A stretch of 64,000 bases of DNA, from NCBI GenBank assembly GCA_026003195.1, contig BPGU01000003.1, forward strand, positions 536,763 through 600,762, read 5' to 3'. Source of the DNA: Armatimonadota bacterium (lineage in GTDB: Bacteria; Armatimonadota; HRBIN16). The position numbers and the translations under genes are program-made. Shown here one piece after another: positions 27,428 through 36,498 of this stretch. Under the pieces are notes generated by a model. The model was not told where the DNA came from. It ran no database searches and saw nothing but the letters and a program-made list of their open reading frames with translations. How positions within the stretch are numbered: the stretch's first letter is position 1; each line of letters begins with the position of its first letter.

Positions 27428-27664
27428 TTAGAGTTCTTTCTGGTATATCCTCTTGCCCGCACGAGTCCAGGGATAACGCAAAATGTATCTTCGCGAAGAT
27501 GCACTAAAATCGCGCAGATCTTCTTCAGTCCACTCCTCGCTGTAATCTACCACAGCCTGTTCAGGAACGTCCTGCAGGATCATTGTCGCGAGTCTGAGAC
27601 GCTCCGACATAGGGAGACCCTGAATAAATCGTCTATATATCTCTTCAGCAGTCTGAGCTGGCAT
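27428..27664 (-). CDS. Small antitoxin-like protein, apparently without a toxin
   Basis: A 78-residue protein with ATG 27664 after GGGAGG. It has the layout of small antitoxins common in cyanobacteria and thermophiles: an N-terminal helix (AEEIYRRFIQGLPMSERLRLATMIL) and an acidic YSEEWTEEDL segment near residue 42. The usual partner is a downstream PIN or RelE-type toxin. Here the next gene on the strand is the methyltransferase, 18 nt away, and no toxin is visible. It may be an orphan or may regulate its neighbours. Family assignment is by resemblance only. Confidence 0.65.
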   Translation of the reverse strand: MPAQTAEEIYRRFIQGLPMSERLRLATMILQDVPEQAVVDYSEEWTEEDLRDFSASSRRYILRYPWTRAGKRIYQKEL

Positions 27665-27717
27665 GGTAAATAACCTCCCACCACATTGGTGAATGAAGTA
27701 TCACCTGATCATTTGCA

Positions 27718-28548
27718 CTACTCATTGCTGCCAACTTCCTCCCCTTGTCTCATCGCAGCAGTGACTGCTCCTCTTTCCACCAGTTCCCCCCGTCGCCACT
27801 TCTCATAGATCTCTATCGCTCTGGTCAGCGGCGGTCGGATTCGGCAGTGCCCGTCCTGATTGTTCAACTCGTTGCAGAAGCCCTCGTGCACACAGTGCGG
27901 AACCAGCATTCTGCCGAAGAAGGGACTGACCGCCATCACCTCCTTGCGTACCTTCTTGAAGAGCCTGCGTATCTCCCATTGTGCCAGCGTGCACAGCCTT
28001 AAACCGCAGATGTGTATCAACTCGCGCAGGTTCACGGTCATAATCAGGTTGGTAGTCACCGCCTGCGGGAAGATAAACCTGGCATCTTCGGCGGGAATGC
28101 CGAGTTCTATCAGCTTCTGGTACGCCTCCGCGCTTCTGGCTCGCAACTGCTCGAACACGGCGTGCGCTTCGGGGTTTTCGGCGATGGTATCGGGTTCGAC
28201 AAAGATGTCCGCTGTGTTCTTGAACTGCACGTAGCGTTGAGACTGCTGGTCAAAGGCGATGCCGATACGATGGCGTACCAGCTGGTGCGAGAGCGTTCGG
28301 GACACGCCCGAAATGGAGAAGGCGAACCAGATGTGTTCTATCGTGGAGTGATGACCACTTGCCACCACCTTCGCGATGAGCTCCTCCATTTTCTCGTCGC
28401 GCACCTTGCCGTTCTGGATACGCTCCCAAATCTGCTCGGGTTTCATCTCGCTGTAGCAGGTGCGACAGGCGAGATACACCAGCTGGCGGTAGTATTGCTC
28501 CGCTATCTCCTTCGTTGGGAAGAGAAGTTTGACTTGCATTTCAGACAT
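27718..28548 (-). CDS. thyX: Flavin-dependent thymidylate synthase
   Basis: A 276-residue enzyme making dTMP from dUMP with methylene-tetrahydrofolate, NADPH and FAD. It carries the ThyX signature RHR-x7-S (RHRIGIAFDQQS) and the C-terminal NLRELIHICGLRLC stretch. I chose ATG 28548 (AGAGG upstream) since the longer frame runs through the HEPN gene. It lies 14 nt downstream of the HEPN gene of a toxin-antitoxin pair. ThyX, rather than ThyA, is frequent in thermophiles and deep-branching phyla. Confidence 0.94.
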   Translation of the reverse strand: MSEMQVKLLFPTKEIAEQYYRQLVYLACRTCYSEMKPEQIWERIQNGKVRDEKMEELIAKVVASGHHSTIEHIWFAFSISGVSRTLSHQLVRHRIGIAFDQQSQRYVQFKNTADIFVEPDTIAENPEAHAVFEQLRARSAEAYQKLIELGIPAEDARFIFPQAVTTNLIMTVNLRELIHICGLRLCTLAQWEIRRLFKKVRKEVMAVSPFFGRMLVPHCVHEGFCNELNNQDGHCRIRPPLTRAIEIYEKWRRGELVERGAVTAAMRQGEEVGSNE

Positions 28549-28562
28549 GATGGACCTCTCTG

Positions 28563-28967
28563 TTATGGTTCGAAACCTTGCTGACACAGCTTCTGCAGCA
28601 CGAAATGCTTCACTTTCTCCGCCAGATCCATTGCCCTCCTTGTCTCTTCCAGAGAGGGCATGTACGCGCTCTCCCCATATCGCATTGTCGTCGCATAGCG
28701 CGACAGGTCGTCTACGCCCACTTCGTGCAGCTGATAGAATTCGGGGTCTATCTCCGCGCAAAACTGGATAATAACTTCCAGGCGATGGGTGCGTGGGTAT
28801 TCGCGTCCGTGAAAGACCAGAAAGGCTTTCAGGTACTTCTCAGCAGCCTGCTGCATGTGAAAGCAAACCATATCCGTCGTAGGCGTAGGGTACTCCATAT
28901 CGCGCAAAGCAATAGTGAAGTCATGCTCTGCACGCATCATCCGGAACCTGGCTGCTTCTTGGTTCAT
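28563..28967 (-). CDS. HEPN-domain protein (HepT-like toxin)
   Basis: A 134-residue, all-helical HEPN protein. It has the conserved core HMQQAAEKYLKAFLVFHG followed by REYPRTH, an R-x5-H version of the HEPN RNase motif. It overlaps the upstream nucleotidyltransferase gene by 4 nt (28964-28967), as is usual for HEPN/MNT pairs. In characterised MntA-HepT systems the HEPN protein is an RNase and the MNT partner silences it by adenylylation. The toxic activity here is inferred. The thyX gene follows 14 nt later. A HEPN pseudogene elsewhere in the window (51.7 kb) shows the family has spread here. Confidence 0.88.
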   Translation of the reverse strand: MNQEAARFRMMRAEHDFTIALRDMEYPTPTTDMVCFHMQQAAEKYLKAFLVFHGREYPRTHRLEVIIQFCAEIDPEFYQLHEVGVDDLSRYATTMRYGESAYMPSLEETRRAMDLAEKVKHFVLQKLCQQGFEP

Positions 28968-29290
28968 ACCTCAGCCCCTTCTTTGAGCGCGTAGTAGACC
29001 AGATACCCCGTGTTATCACGCTGCTCCTGGACAACTGCAGAAGAGAGAACGAACACGTCTGCGTAAATGCCCTGCGTTGCCAGACGCCAGCAGATGTCCG
29101 AAGCAAGGTCCTCCTTCTGCGAAAACTCCAAATCCCTGTCCACCACTACCAGAAAATCCCAGTCGCTATCGGCGCGAGCCTCCCCCCGTGCCCGACTACC
29201 GAAAAGGACGACCTTGACCACCCGGTAGCCCGCTTTTTCGACCTCTTCGGTGATGATCCGCTTCGCGCGCTGCAGGATTTCTTCGTTCAT
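28964..29290 (-). CDS. Minimal nucleotidyltransferase (MntA-like antitoxin)
   Basis: A 108-residue MNT protein with the complete active-site pattern GS-x10-D-x-D (GSRARGEARADSDWD) in a beta-hairpin context (KVVLFGSRARG..FLVVVD). It would transfer AMP from ATP to its HEPN partner. The start ATG 29290 is followed by a coding region that overlaps the HEPN start by 4 nt. It is preceded 32 nt upstream by the dacB-like gene on the same strand. The presence of the intact DxD suggests the module is functional. Confidence 0.88.
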   Translation of the reverse strand: MNEEILQRAKRIITEEVEKAGYRVVKVVLFGSRARGEARADSDWDFLVVVDRDLEFSQKEDLASDICWRLATQGIYADVFVLSSAVVQEQRDNTGYLVYYALKEGAEV

Positions 29291-29322
29291 GATTCTCCCC
29301 CGGCAGTAGTATACCTCGCCCT

Positions 29323-30741
29323 TTATTCCCCTTGCACCAGTCTGAGCAGTATCGCATCCTGCACGGAGCGCGCAACCGCTGCCGAGCCGTTGTAGTTGTT
29401 CATCAGAATCGCGAATACCAGTTCCTCGCCCGTCTGCGTGCTCAGGTAACCAGACAGCGTGCTCACCCTGCCCAGACTGCCCGTCTTGGCGCGCACTTTG
29501 CCCTGTGCTGGGGTATTGACCATACGGTTGCGCAGAGTGCCGTCTACGCCAGCTATCGGCAGGGATTCCAGGAACACCTTTGCCTGCGGATGCGATGCCA
29601 TGTAGCGCAGCAGGGTGACCAGATTCCTTGCCGACACCTGATTGCGCCGCGACAAGCCGGAACCGTCCACGATGTTCAGCGCGGAGAGGTCTAACCCCGC
29701 CTCCCTCAGAAACTCCAGCATCACCCGCTCGCCTGCTTCTGCGCTTCCCTCACGATACACCACTGCCCCCAGCGTGCGCATCAGGCACTCGGCGATCAGG
29801 TTATCGCTTGGCTTATTGAGCAAAGGCAGTATTTCGCTCAGCGGTGGTGAGGTATGGGAGTGAATCAGACGCGCACCATCTGGCACGCGGTCGGGCAGGG
29901 CGGTGCGATAACGGGTGGTAATCCCTCGCTTCTGCAGTGACTCGCGCAAGAGCCACATCGCATAGCGAGGTGGTTCTTCCACCGATAGCGCCTGCCTTGC
30001 CGAATCGGGGCGCGCGTCCAGCGGTATCTGCCCGTGCACGATAGCGATATTGCGTGCGTGCTCGCGCGTGATGATAATCGTAGAAGGGCTGCCGGGGGGT
30101 GAAGTAATAGCTTCATTGCGCACCAGCAGGTAGTCGGTAGGGGGAAACAGGCGGACGCGAGGAGGGTCTCCCACCTTTTCGCCGGGGGAGACGAACACGG
30201 TCATCGCGTTACGCTCCACGCAGATGGCGCTGAGACAAGGGGAGTAGTAATATGGCTCGTCATCCCATGCCCAGTCCCAGCCGCGGCGGATGCCGTCAAA
30301 CGCGCTCTCGTCGTATAACAAGTAGCCCTCCACCCGACGAATGCCCGCTTTCTCCACCGCCTCCGCCATCGTTTCGATGTCCTTCAGCAACAGGGTCGGG
30401 TCGCCGCTCCCCTGCAGGATGAGGTCGCCATGCAGCACGCCCTGCGAATCGACCTCCCCCCTTGCCCACAGGCGTGTGGTGAAACGAAAATCCGCGCCCA
30501 GCCGGTGCAACGCCGCGGCAGAGGTGAGCAGCTTCTGGTTGGACGCAGGGATCAGCATCAGGTCGGCGCTCTGCTCATACAGAGTCCTGCCGTCCTTGAG
30601 CGAAACCACCAGGATGCCTGTGATGCTGTGTGCCAGCGCGGGGTTCTGAAGCAGTTTGTCGATATCGTTTTGGAGGCCGGCGAAGACGGGCAGGGTGATC
30701 CACCAGAGCCACAACAGGTACAGGGTCCACCTTTTGCGCAT
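29323..30741 (-). CDS. dacB: D-alanyl-D-alanine carboxypeptidase/endopeptidase, PBP4 (DacB) family
   Basis: A 472-residue exported peptidase. I chose ATG 30741 because a signal peptide (MRKRWTLYLLWLWWITLPVFA) follows directly and GAGGAG lies 11 nt upstream. Penicillin-binding motifs are ASNQK (SxxK), SDN (SxN, in KPSDNLIAE) and KTG (VRAKTGSLG). These match PBP4, a low-molecular-mass class C enzyme that trims or cuts peptidoglycan crosslinks in the periplasm. The large insertion between SxxK and SxN is as in PBP4. Confidence 0.93.
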   Translation of the reverse strand: MRKRWTLYLLWLWWITLPVFAGLQNDIDKLLQNPALAHSITGILVVSLKDGRTLYEQSADLMLIPASNQKLLTSAAALHRLGADFRFTTRLWARGEVDSQGVLHGDLILQGSGDPTLLLKDIETMAEAVEKAGIRRVEGYLLYDESAFDGIRRGWDWAWDDEPYYYSPCLSAICVERNAMTVFVSPGEKVGDPPRVRLFPPTDYLLVRNEAITSPPGSPSTIIITREHARNIAIVHGQIPLDARPDSARQALSVEEPPRYAMWLLRESLQKRGITTRYRTALPDRVPDGARLIHSHTSPPLSEILPLLNKPSDNLIAECLMRTLGAVVYREGSAEAGERVMLEFLREAGLDLSALNIVDGSGLSRRNQVSARNLVTLLRYMASHPQAKVFLESLPIAGVDGTLRNRMVNTPAQGKVRAKTGSLGRVSTLSGYLSTQTGEELVFAILMNNYNGSAAVARSVQDAILLRLVQGE

Positions 30742-30874
30742 GGACAACGTTCTCCTCGATGGTTTTTCTGGATGTTCGCTGTGGAGCCTGCGCGTCCCTG
30801 CCACTCTCCGGCTAGGGACCTCTACTCCTGAACGGGTAGGCGCATCACGAACCGCGTCCTTTGCTTGTACGCCA

Positions 30875-33595
30875 TCAGCCACTGAACCACTCTATCAAAT
30901 CCTCCACAGTGCATTCCGCATCCCCCTGCAGCCACTGCGCCAGTTGCCGAAGCCGTTCCCCTTCGGAAGAACCATCGGCTTCATCTTGCGCCTCCGGCAT
31001 CACCTGCACCAGCACTTCACAGTCTTCAGATATTCGCAGCACTTCGTCCTGCGAGAAAGTATGAGGCAACTGCAGAGCATCCAGAAACAGGTTCCACCAG
31101 AATCCGTTCGCTCCGTTCGGTGCGACAAAGACAAGGTGCTCCATCGCCCGCGTCATCGCCACGTACCACACACGCAATTCCTCCTCCCATTCGCGTTGGC
31201 GAGACCAGATGGCTGCCGCCTGGGTCATCGGAGGGGTAGTCGTCTCTTTCACAAATCCCTGAGCCATAAACTTCTGAGCAGGCAGGCAGGCAAGCAGCTT
31301 TGGCTGGGTCCGACGACGTATCGGGCGAGCGACGTCGGGCAGTACCACCACCGGAAACTGCAACCCCTTGGCGCCGTGCACGGTATAGATACGCACCACA
31401 TCCGCCATCTCTTCCAGCACAGGGGCTTCCCCTTCGCGCAGAGCAATGCGTTCCAGCTCGTTCACCATGTCTACAAACTGCGCTATAGACATCTCCCGGC
31501 TCTCCGCAGCCATCTGCAGGAGCTTGCGCACATTCGCCACGCGCTGTTTGCCGTCCGGGCGACACAGCAAGCGCGCCTCATACTGCGTCTGGTCTATCAG
31601 GCTTGCCAGCATCTGAGCCACATCCAGCGTGGCTCGCTTCTGCTGTAGCCTCTCCACGAGCGAAACGAACTCGTGCACCGCCTCCGCATCCGCTCCTGCC
31701 AAGTCGCCGTCCAGCCATCGCTTCACCCCGGTCCACAAAGGCGTACCCTGGCCCATTTTGTGCGCTTCCAGGGCGCAGGCATACAGTGTGTCCATACGGA
31801 CGCCCACCATCGGCGAGCGCAGTGCCGCCGCTACCGCGATATCGTCTGCAGGAGAGTCCACCACCTGGAGGGCAAACACCAGGTCGCGCACCTCGGGCTG
31901 TACGAAGTACTGACGCCGAGCAGTGTTGTAAAAGGGAACCCCCGCCTGGGAAAGAGCCTCCTCCCAAAGGGGCACCTGATGAGTCTGCCTTAACAGAATG
32001 GCGATATGTCGGTAGCGCAACGGCTGCCCCTGCTCCACACCCTGCGCGGTGATGCAAAGACCATCTTCCTCCACCATCCGCCGAATACGCGCCGCCGTCG
32101 CCCGCGCAATCGCTACCCACAGGGCGTCCTCACTTGCCAGCGGCACCACTACAAACTCCAGGCTGGGCTGTTGCTTGGGCGTAAAGGACCTCGCACTCCG
32201 CAGTAGACGATACACGTCCCCCCCGAGAGAAACCGACCATATCGGGCGATAGATGCCCTCGATGAAACGCAGAATCTCGGGTCGTGAGCGAAAATTACGC
32301 TGTAAGCCCACCAGCAGGGCGCGGTCTGGAGATTCTCGTGCCTTACGCTCCATCCGCCGAAACAGGGTCACATCGGCATGTCGGAAGGCGTAGATAGACT
32401 GCTGGGCATCGCCCACCACAAACAGGTTTCTGCCGTTGCTCAACAGGCGCACCAGCTCCAGCTGCAACCCATTGGCATCCTGAAATTCATCCACCATCAC
32501 GAAACGGAAGCGCCGTCGATAGCGTCGGCGGACGGTCTCGTGCTCGCGCAGAAGACGTATGGCTTCCGTCATCACGTCGGCGAAGTCACACAGGTTTGCC
32601 TCTCCCTTCACCAGCTGGTACTCATCCCATGCCTCTACGAGCAGATGCAGTGCGGCAACGGTGCGCCATGCTTCCTGCACCTCTCTCTGCAGTTGCTGGG
32701 CGTTGAGCAGTCCGAGCCACTCGCGAATGCGGCTCAGACATTCTGCCACCACCGGGTGATTCACGTGGCTATCGCCTTGCCGAAGCAGCAACGCTTCTCG
32801 CACAGTACTGATCGTCTGCGCCAGGTCGCCCTCCAAGCAAAGGTTCTCCAGCGTGAGCTGCAAACGGCGCATCTCTGCTGCCAACGTCTCCTCGACAGGA
32901 ATCACGCGCTGCGCAGCCCGAACGCTGGGCAACAAAGCATTCCGCAACAGGGCGAGCAGCTGCCAGCCGATGTTTTCAGGATGTTGATGGATGTCTTCCG
33001 CCCAGTCCTGCAGGTGATCCTGCTTCCAACCGAACAGGCGCACCGTCTCCATAGCACGATAGAGGTCCTGACGCAGGGCATGCAGGGCGTCCCGGGGGTC
33101 GCTGCCGAAGCGCATCCTGCCGAAGGCTTCGCGCAGCAGTTGACCGATGGCGCTATCAGGTTGCACACTATGCCTGTCTACCACACGGTCAAAGGCACGG
33201 TAGAACAGCCTTTCGGCGTCATGCTCGGCAAGTTGTTGAAAAAAGGGATCTACGAGGCTCTCAAAGGGGTTTTCGCGTATCAGACGAGCACACAGTGAAT
33301 CGATGGTGCTGATGTATGCGCTCTCCACCAGCCACCGTGCTTCTGCCATCCCCGCGCCTTCCAGCAGGGCAACGATGCGCTCTTTCATCTCTCGCGCCGC
33401 TTTGCGCGTGTAGGTGATGGTCAGTATCTCTTCAATGTCCGCTTTGCCCGTCTTTACCAGGTGCACGAACCGCTCCGCCAGCACCTGCGTTTTGCCCGAG
33501 CCCGCTCCGGCAGATACCACCACGGAACGGTCGTCGGTCTCCACAGCAAGGCGCTGCGCCTCCTCCTCGATCGGGCTGCGGGAAGGGTTTACCAT
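30875..33595 (-). CDS. UvrD/AddA-like superfamily 1 helicase without nuclease domain
   Basis: A 906-residue SF1A DNA helicase. ATG 33595 follows AGGGGG. Motif I is SAGAGSGKT (about residue 25-33), Ia ITYTRKAAREM, II VDEFQDAN, III VGDAQQSIYAFRHAD, IV LQRNFRSRPEIL and V/VI YTVHGAKGLQFPVVVLP, and VAMTRAMEHL-like (read YVAMTRAMEHLVFV). This is the AddA/RecB helicase layout, but the chain stops at about 900 residues and lacks the C-terminal PD-(D/E)xK nuclease. No AddB/RecC gene adjoins. It may act in double-strand-break repair with partners elsewhere, or alone. Confidence 0.9.
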   Translation of the reverse strand: MVNPSRSPIEEEAQRLAVETDDRSVVVSAGAGSGKTQVLAERFVHLVKTGKADIEEILTITYTRKAAREMKERIVALLEGAGMAEARWLVESAYISTIDSLCARLIRENPFESLVDPFFQQLAEHDAERLFYRAFDRVVDRHSVQPDSAIGQLLREAFGRMRFGSDPRDALHALRQDLYRAMETVRLFGWKQDHLQDWAEDIHQHPENIGWQLLALLRNALLPSVRAAQRVIPVEETLAAEMRRLQLTLENLCLEGDLAQTISTVREALLLRQGDSHVNHPVVAECLSRIREWLGLLNAQQLQREVQEAWRTVAALHLLVEAWDEYQLVKGEANLCDFADVMTEAIRLLREHETVRRRYRRRFRFVMVDEFQDANGLQLELVRLLSNGRNLFVVGDAQQSIYAFRHADVTLFRRMERKARESPDRALLVGLQRNFRSRPEILRFIEGIYRPIWSVSLGGDVYRLLRSARSFTPKQQPSLEFVVVPLASEDALWVAIARATAARIRRMVEEDGLCITAQGVEQGQPLRYRHIAILLRQTHQVPLWEEALSQAGVPFYNTARRQYFVQPEVRDLVFALQVVDSPADDIAVAAALRSPMVGVRMDTLYACALEAHKMGQGTPLWTGVKRWLDGDLAGADAEAVHEFVSLVERLQQKRATLDVAQMLASLIDQTQYEARLLCRPDGKQRVANVRKLLQMAAESREMSIAQFVDMVNELERIALREGEAPVLEEMADVVRIYTVHGAKGLQFPVVVLPDVARPIRRRTQPKLLACLPAQKFMAQGFVKETTTPPMTQAAAIWSRQREWEEELRVWYVAMTRAMEHLVFVAPNGANGFWWNLFLDALQLPHTFSQDEVLRISEDCEVLVQVMPEAQDEADGSSEGERLRQLAQWLQGDAECTVEDLIEWFSG

Positions 33596-33648
33596 GTCTG
33601 TGTTCCCCCTGATATGGTAGCGGAGAGGCGCAGAAGGTGTCAAACCCC

Positions 33649-34380
33649 TCAGCGGAGGCGGTGTTGTTGGAAGAAACGCACAATGTGCGCAGTGGCATCG
33701 GGCGGCCAGAGATGTCCCCCTTCATGTGCACAGAACACCACATGCTGGTTGTCCTTCACAGGCAGATAGGTGATGCATCCCTTCGCCCACTCCTGCTGCT
33801 CATTGCCGCAACCGTTGAGCCGGCGCAACCAGTCCCGCGTGCGTTCCGCTGCCTGAAAGGGAACCAGCCTGTCCGCCTTGCCGTTTACCATCAGCACAGC
33901 ACGGGGCGTCCGTGCTCGCCATAAGAACATTCCTCCTGCCCCGGCCACCGGTGCAAACGCTGCGAAAGTGTTTGCCCTCTCCGCGAGCAACACGAAACAG
34001 AAAAGTGCACCGTTAGACATTCCGCAAGCGTAGATTGCCTTCTCGTCCACCCGGTAGCGGGATTTCAGCTCCGCCAGCAGCGCGTCCACAAACTTCAGAT
34101 CGCGGTCGTCGTACTCGCCCGGGCGATGTTGCCAGCCCGGTCCATGGCGCAGTAAGCGGGGGCTATACACAGTCAGTCCCTGGGGATAGACTACCAGCGC
34201 CTCTTTCCATGCTGTATGCAGCCCGTACGCACGGGCGGCGTGAGAAGCATTTCCGGTGAAGCCGTGAAACACCAGCACCACCGGCGAAGGCTTTCGCAGG
34301 CATTCTGAGCCGGGATATACCAGCGCCTTGCGTCGAACACCCTCTACCTGCAGAGTGATCTCTTGCGGTTCTTGCGGCAT
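33649..34380 (-). CDS. PHB-depolymerase-like alpha/beta hydrolase (LpqC-type esterase)
   Basis: A 243-residue enzyme with the LpqC/poly(3-hydroxybutyrate) depolymerase pattern: VLVFHGFTGNASHA oxyanion loop, the nucleophile elbow GMSNGA, an Asp in GKADRLVPF and the His in GGHLWP. Feruloyl or acetyl-xylan esterases have a similar layout. No clear signal peptide is visible, so it may be cytoplasmic, unlike many relatives. Substrate unknown. It ends 53 nt after the start of the helicase gene, on the same strand. Confidence 0.86.
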   Translation of the reverse strand: MPQEPQEITLQVEGVRRKALVYPGSECLRKPSPVVLVFHGFTGNASHAARAYGLHTAWKEALVVYPQGLTVYSPRLLRHGPGWQHRPGEYDDRDLKFVDALLAELKSRYRVDEKAIYACGMSNGALFCFVLLAERANTFAAFAPVAGAGGMFLWRARTPRAVLMVNGKADRLVPFQAAERTRDWLRRLNGCGNEQQEWAKGCITYLPVKDNQHVVFCAHEGGHLWPPDATAHIVRFFQQHRLR

Positions 34381-34462
34381 GTGTCAACACCTCCACCCCG
34401 CAGACGCAAGAGGGCACGGAAAAGTTCATCGTGTGGGCAAACCCTGAGTTCACAGCGAGCAC

Positions 34463-34513
34463 AGGGCGCCCCCTTCTCGGCAAAAGCAACAAACGGATCA
34501 GACGGGGCGCCCT
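34463..34513. terminator. Inverted repeat downstream of the PEP-CTERM gene
   Basis: AGGGCGCCCC (34463-34472) and GGGGCGCCCT (34504-34513) are perfect 10-bp arms with a 31-nt loop. It lies just after the stop of the PEP-CTERM gene on the minus strand. The loop is large and there is no U-tract, so terminator function is likely but not certain. Confidence 0.5.
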
Positions 34514-34523
34514 CAGGAGACCA

Positions 34524-35222
34524 CTATCTGCCTCGCCGCCGCATCGCTCCGCCGACGCCCAGCAAGCCCGTCAGCATCAGCACCAGCGTTCCCCCTTCAG
34601 GAACCACCTGCGGCGTGAAACCACCTTCTGGCGTCAGGAGGAAATCCTGCGAGCGTGTGCCATCGCCGGGCAAGGGCGCGTCATAGAGCACGCCGTTGAG
34701 CACACCCAGACCACTCCATGCTTGCAGATAATTCTGCGCTAGCGTGATGGTCAGGTTATCGATAGAGCTGCGGTTTGTGCCGTTGAACACGTTCGCCACG
34801 CGGAAGCGCCCGCTGCCGAACGGGTCCGCGCCGTAACCGTCGTACAACGCCTCCCATATCGCTAATTGTAGCGCCGCACGCCCTCGTGCATCGGTAGCGG
34901 AGGCTCGGTTCACCCATAGTGCGCCCATTGCCCAGTCCGCACGTCGCCCGTCGTCCAGCGCGGTCGGGCTGGTGTTTTTCTGCACTGCATCCCATGAACC
35001 ACTTGCTACCGCCTGCTTCAGGTCCACACACCATGCTTCTTGAGGCAGTGGGTAGCCTCCGATGTTCAGTTTGATCGCGCCGATGTACACCCAGTACGTG
35101 CTGCCGTCAATCACAGCGTCGGCAGTGAAGTTGTTATCGTAGCTGTGCAGGCTGAGAGTCACCGCATGTGCACTACCGGCAAGCGTCACCCCAACAATCC
35201 AGGTCAAAATCCATCGTTTCAT
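34524..35222 (-). CDS. Exported PEP-CTERM-anchored protein
   Basis: A 232-residue protein with ATG 35222 after GGAGGAG. It starts with a signal peptide (to GSAHA-V, about residue 20) and ends with a PEP-CTERM tail: VPEGGT, a hydrophobic helix (LVLMLTGLLGVGG) and basic RRRGR. Exosortase would cut after the motif and release or attach the protein at the surface. The body is beta-rich and has a single AWCVDLKQ region, reminiscent of small Cys-containing extracellular domains. No exosortase gene is in the window. Function unknown. Confidence 0.85.
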   Translation of the reverse strand: MKRWILTWIVGVTLAGSAHAVTLSLHSYDNNFTADAVIDGSTYWVYIGAIKLNIGGYPLPQEAWCVDLKQAVASGSWDAVQKNTSPTALDDGRRADWAMGALWVNRASATDARGRAALQLAIWEALYDGYGADPFGSGRFRVANVFNGTNRSSIDNLTITLAQNYLQAWSGLGVLNGVLYDAPLPGDGTRSQDFLLTPEGGFTPQVVPEGGTLVLMLTGLLGVGGAMRRRGR

Positions 35223-35350
35223 CAGACACTCCTCCATCGAAGCTTTTTCCACTTGTATAGAGGTGCAAGAGGAGTGCCATTCCACATGCGCACTTTACGG
35301 GGATTGGGCGAAAAAAGGTAAAACAACGGGGGAAAGTAAGGCAAAAGTCG

Positions 35351-35399
35351 CGTCATTCTAAGCAGGGAGGACTGCTTCGCTGGCGCCCAGCACGACACA
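35351..35399. repeat. Diverged copy of the dispersed palindromic repeat
   Basis: CGTCATTCTAAGC..GGACTGCTTCGCTGGCGCCCAGCACGACA is a diverged copy of the element at 17398-17470. It lies just downstream of the phage portal gene, in a stretch of about 178 nt with no gene. Confidence 0.55.
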
Positions 35400-35400
35400 A

Positions 35401-36495
35401 CTAACCTTCCTCGACATCTCTTTCCACCCACACGAATCGCGGCGCCTTCGCCCCGGCGAAGTTCAATTCCACCAGACGACGGAACAACTGCTCCTCCATT
35501 ACCTGCTCCGCCAGGTCCCTACGCAGGGCGCGAAAATAGAGCTGCATCACCCGATAGTGCACTTTACCCAACGCCAGTGAACCGGTGCGCATACCTTCGT
35601 CAGTAGCAAGCGTCTGCCCTAAAATCGCGCGCGCAATCTCCCTGTTGTGAAACTGCACCGCTTGCAGGTACGCCGCACCCACAGGCGACTTGCCTTCCAG
35701 CAGCTCAATCTGCACGTCTTCGGGCAGCACCACCGCCGTCTCTTGCTGGAGGCGGTCCAGCACCTCCAGCAGCTCGCGTCGCTCTGCTTCGGGCACATGG
35801 CGCGGCACCACCCCTTTGACCGTCGGCGCACCGAACTTCTCTAACGACAACAGCCAGAACTTCAGCAGCAACTGCTTCGCCCACCAGTGCTTATATGCCG
35901 CCCGCAAGTCGCTGCGCCCCGTCGGCGATTCGTAACTGCTGTTGTAGGAGTACACCACGAACTTCTCGGCGGGCAACGGCTTCTCGTCCCCTCCGGACAC
36001 GCGCAGGTACAGTGCCTTCAGGTTACGATACTCATCTGTCTCCAGCCGAAACAGGCGCGGCGGCTTGCTCTTGACGCTTTGCCACACCACCTTCCCCTTC
36101 CAGGGCTCCTGCTCGCACAGTGCGTAGTTCACCTCCTGCACGGAGTAGCCGTGTGCCAGGGCATCCAGCGCATTCAGCAGGATACGGGTGACCGAGCCGC
36201 GCAGCTGCCCCAATGCAAAGCGCACCAGCTCTGCCGCCTGTTGCGACGCTTCGTCCTCCCCGCCCGGCACAAGGTGCCACTCCGCGTCCAGTATGCCGAA
36301 CTTTTTGGTAGTCAACGACGCCTGCACCTGCGCGTCGGTGAGCATCTCGTCGTACACTCTCTCCCCGCGCGTGCGCAGCAAGTCGTCCGTTTCCGCCACA
36401 CCATGCAAACGCAAGGCGGCGATGGGTTTCACCGCCGCCTGTTCCCTGTCCAGTCCGCGCCGCCTCACGCGACGCCATACTTGCGAAAACACCAT
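35401..36495 (-). CDS. Phage portal protein, DUF935 (Mu gp29-like)
   Basis: A 364-residue protein matching the DUF935 portal family of Mu-like phages: an N-terminal DEMLTDAQVQASLTTKKFGILDAEW stretch, then GYSVQEVNY, PRLFRLETDEY, KFVVYSYNSSYESPTGRSDLRAAYKHWW, and a C-terminal helical region with QTLATDEGMRTGSLA. Portals form the dodecamer through which DNA enters the head. It is shorter than most relatives but has both ends of the core. ATG 36495 lies 3 nt after the BtuD-type gene stop, with GGGAGG inside that gene's last codons. It is separated from the head-gene cluster (39.4-43.9 kb) by two non-phage genes. No large terminase is present. Confidence 0.83.
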   Translation of the reverse strand: MVFSQVWRRVRRRGLDREQAAVKPIAALRLHGVAETDDLLRTRGERVYDEMLTDAQVQASLTTKKFGILDAEWHLVPGGEDEASQQAAELVRFALGQLRGSVTRILLNALDALAHGYSVQEVNYALCEQEPWKGKVVWQSVKSKPPRLFRLETDEYRNLKALYLRVSGGDEKPLPAEKFVVYSYNSSYESPTGRSDLRAAYKHWWAKQLLLKFWLLSLEKFGAPTVKGVVPRHVPEAERRELLEVLDRLQQETAVVLPEDVQIELLEGKSPVGAAYLQAVQFHNREIARAILGQTLATDEGMRTGSLALGKVHYRVMQLYFRALRRDLAEQVMEEQLFRRLVELNFAGAKAPRFVWVERDVEEG

Positions 36496-36498
36496 GCG

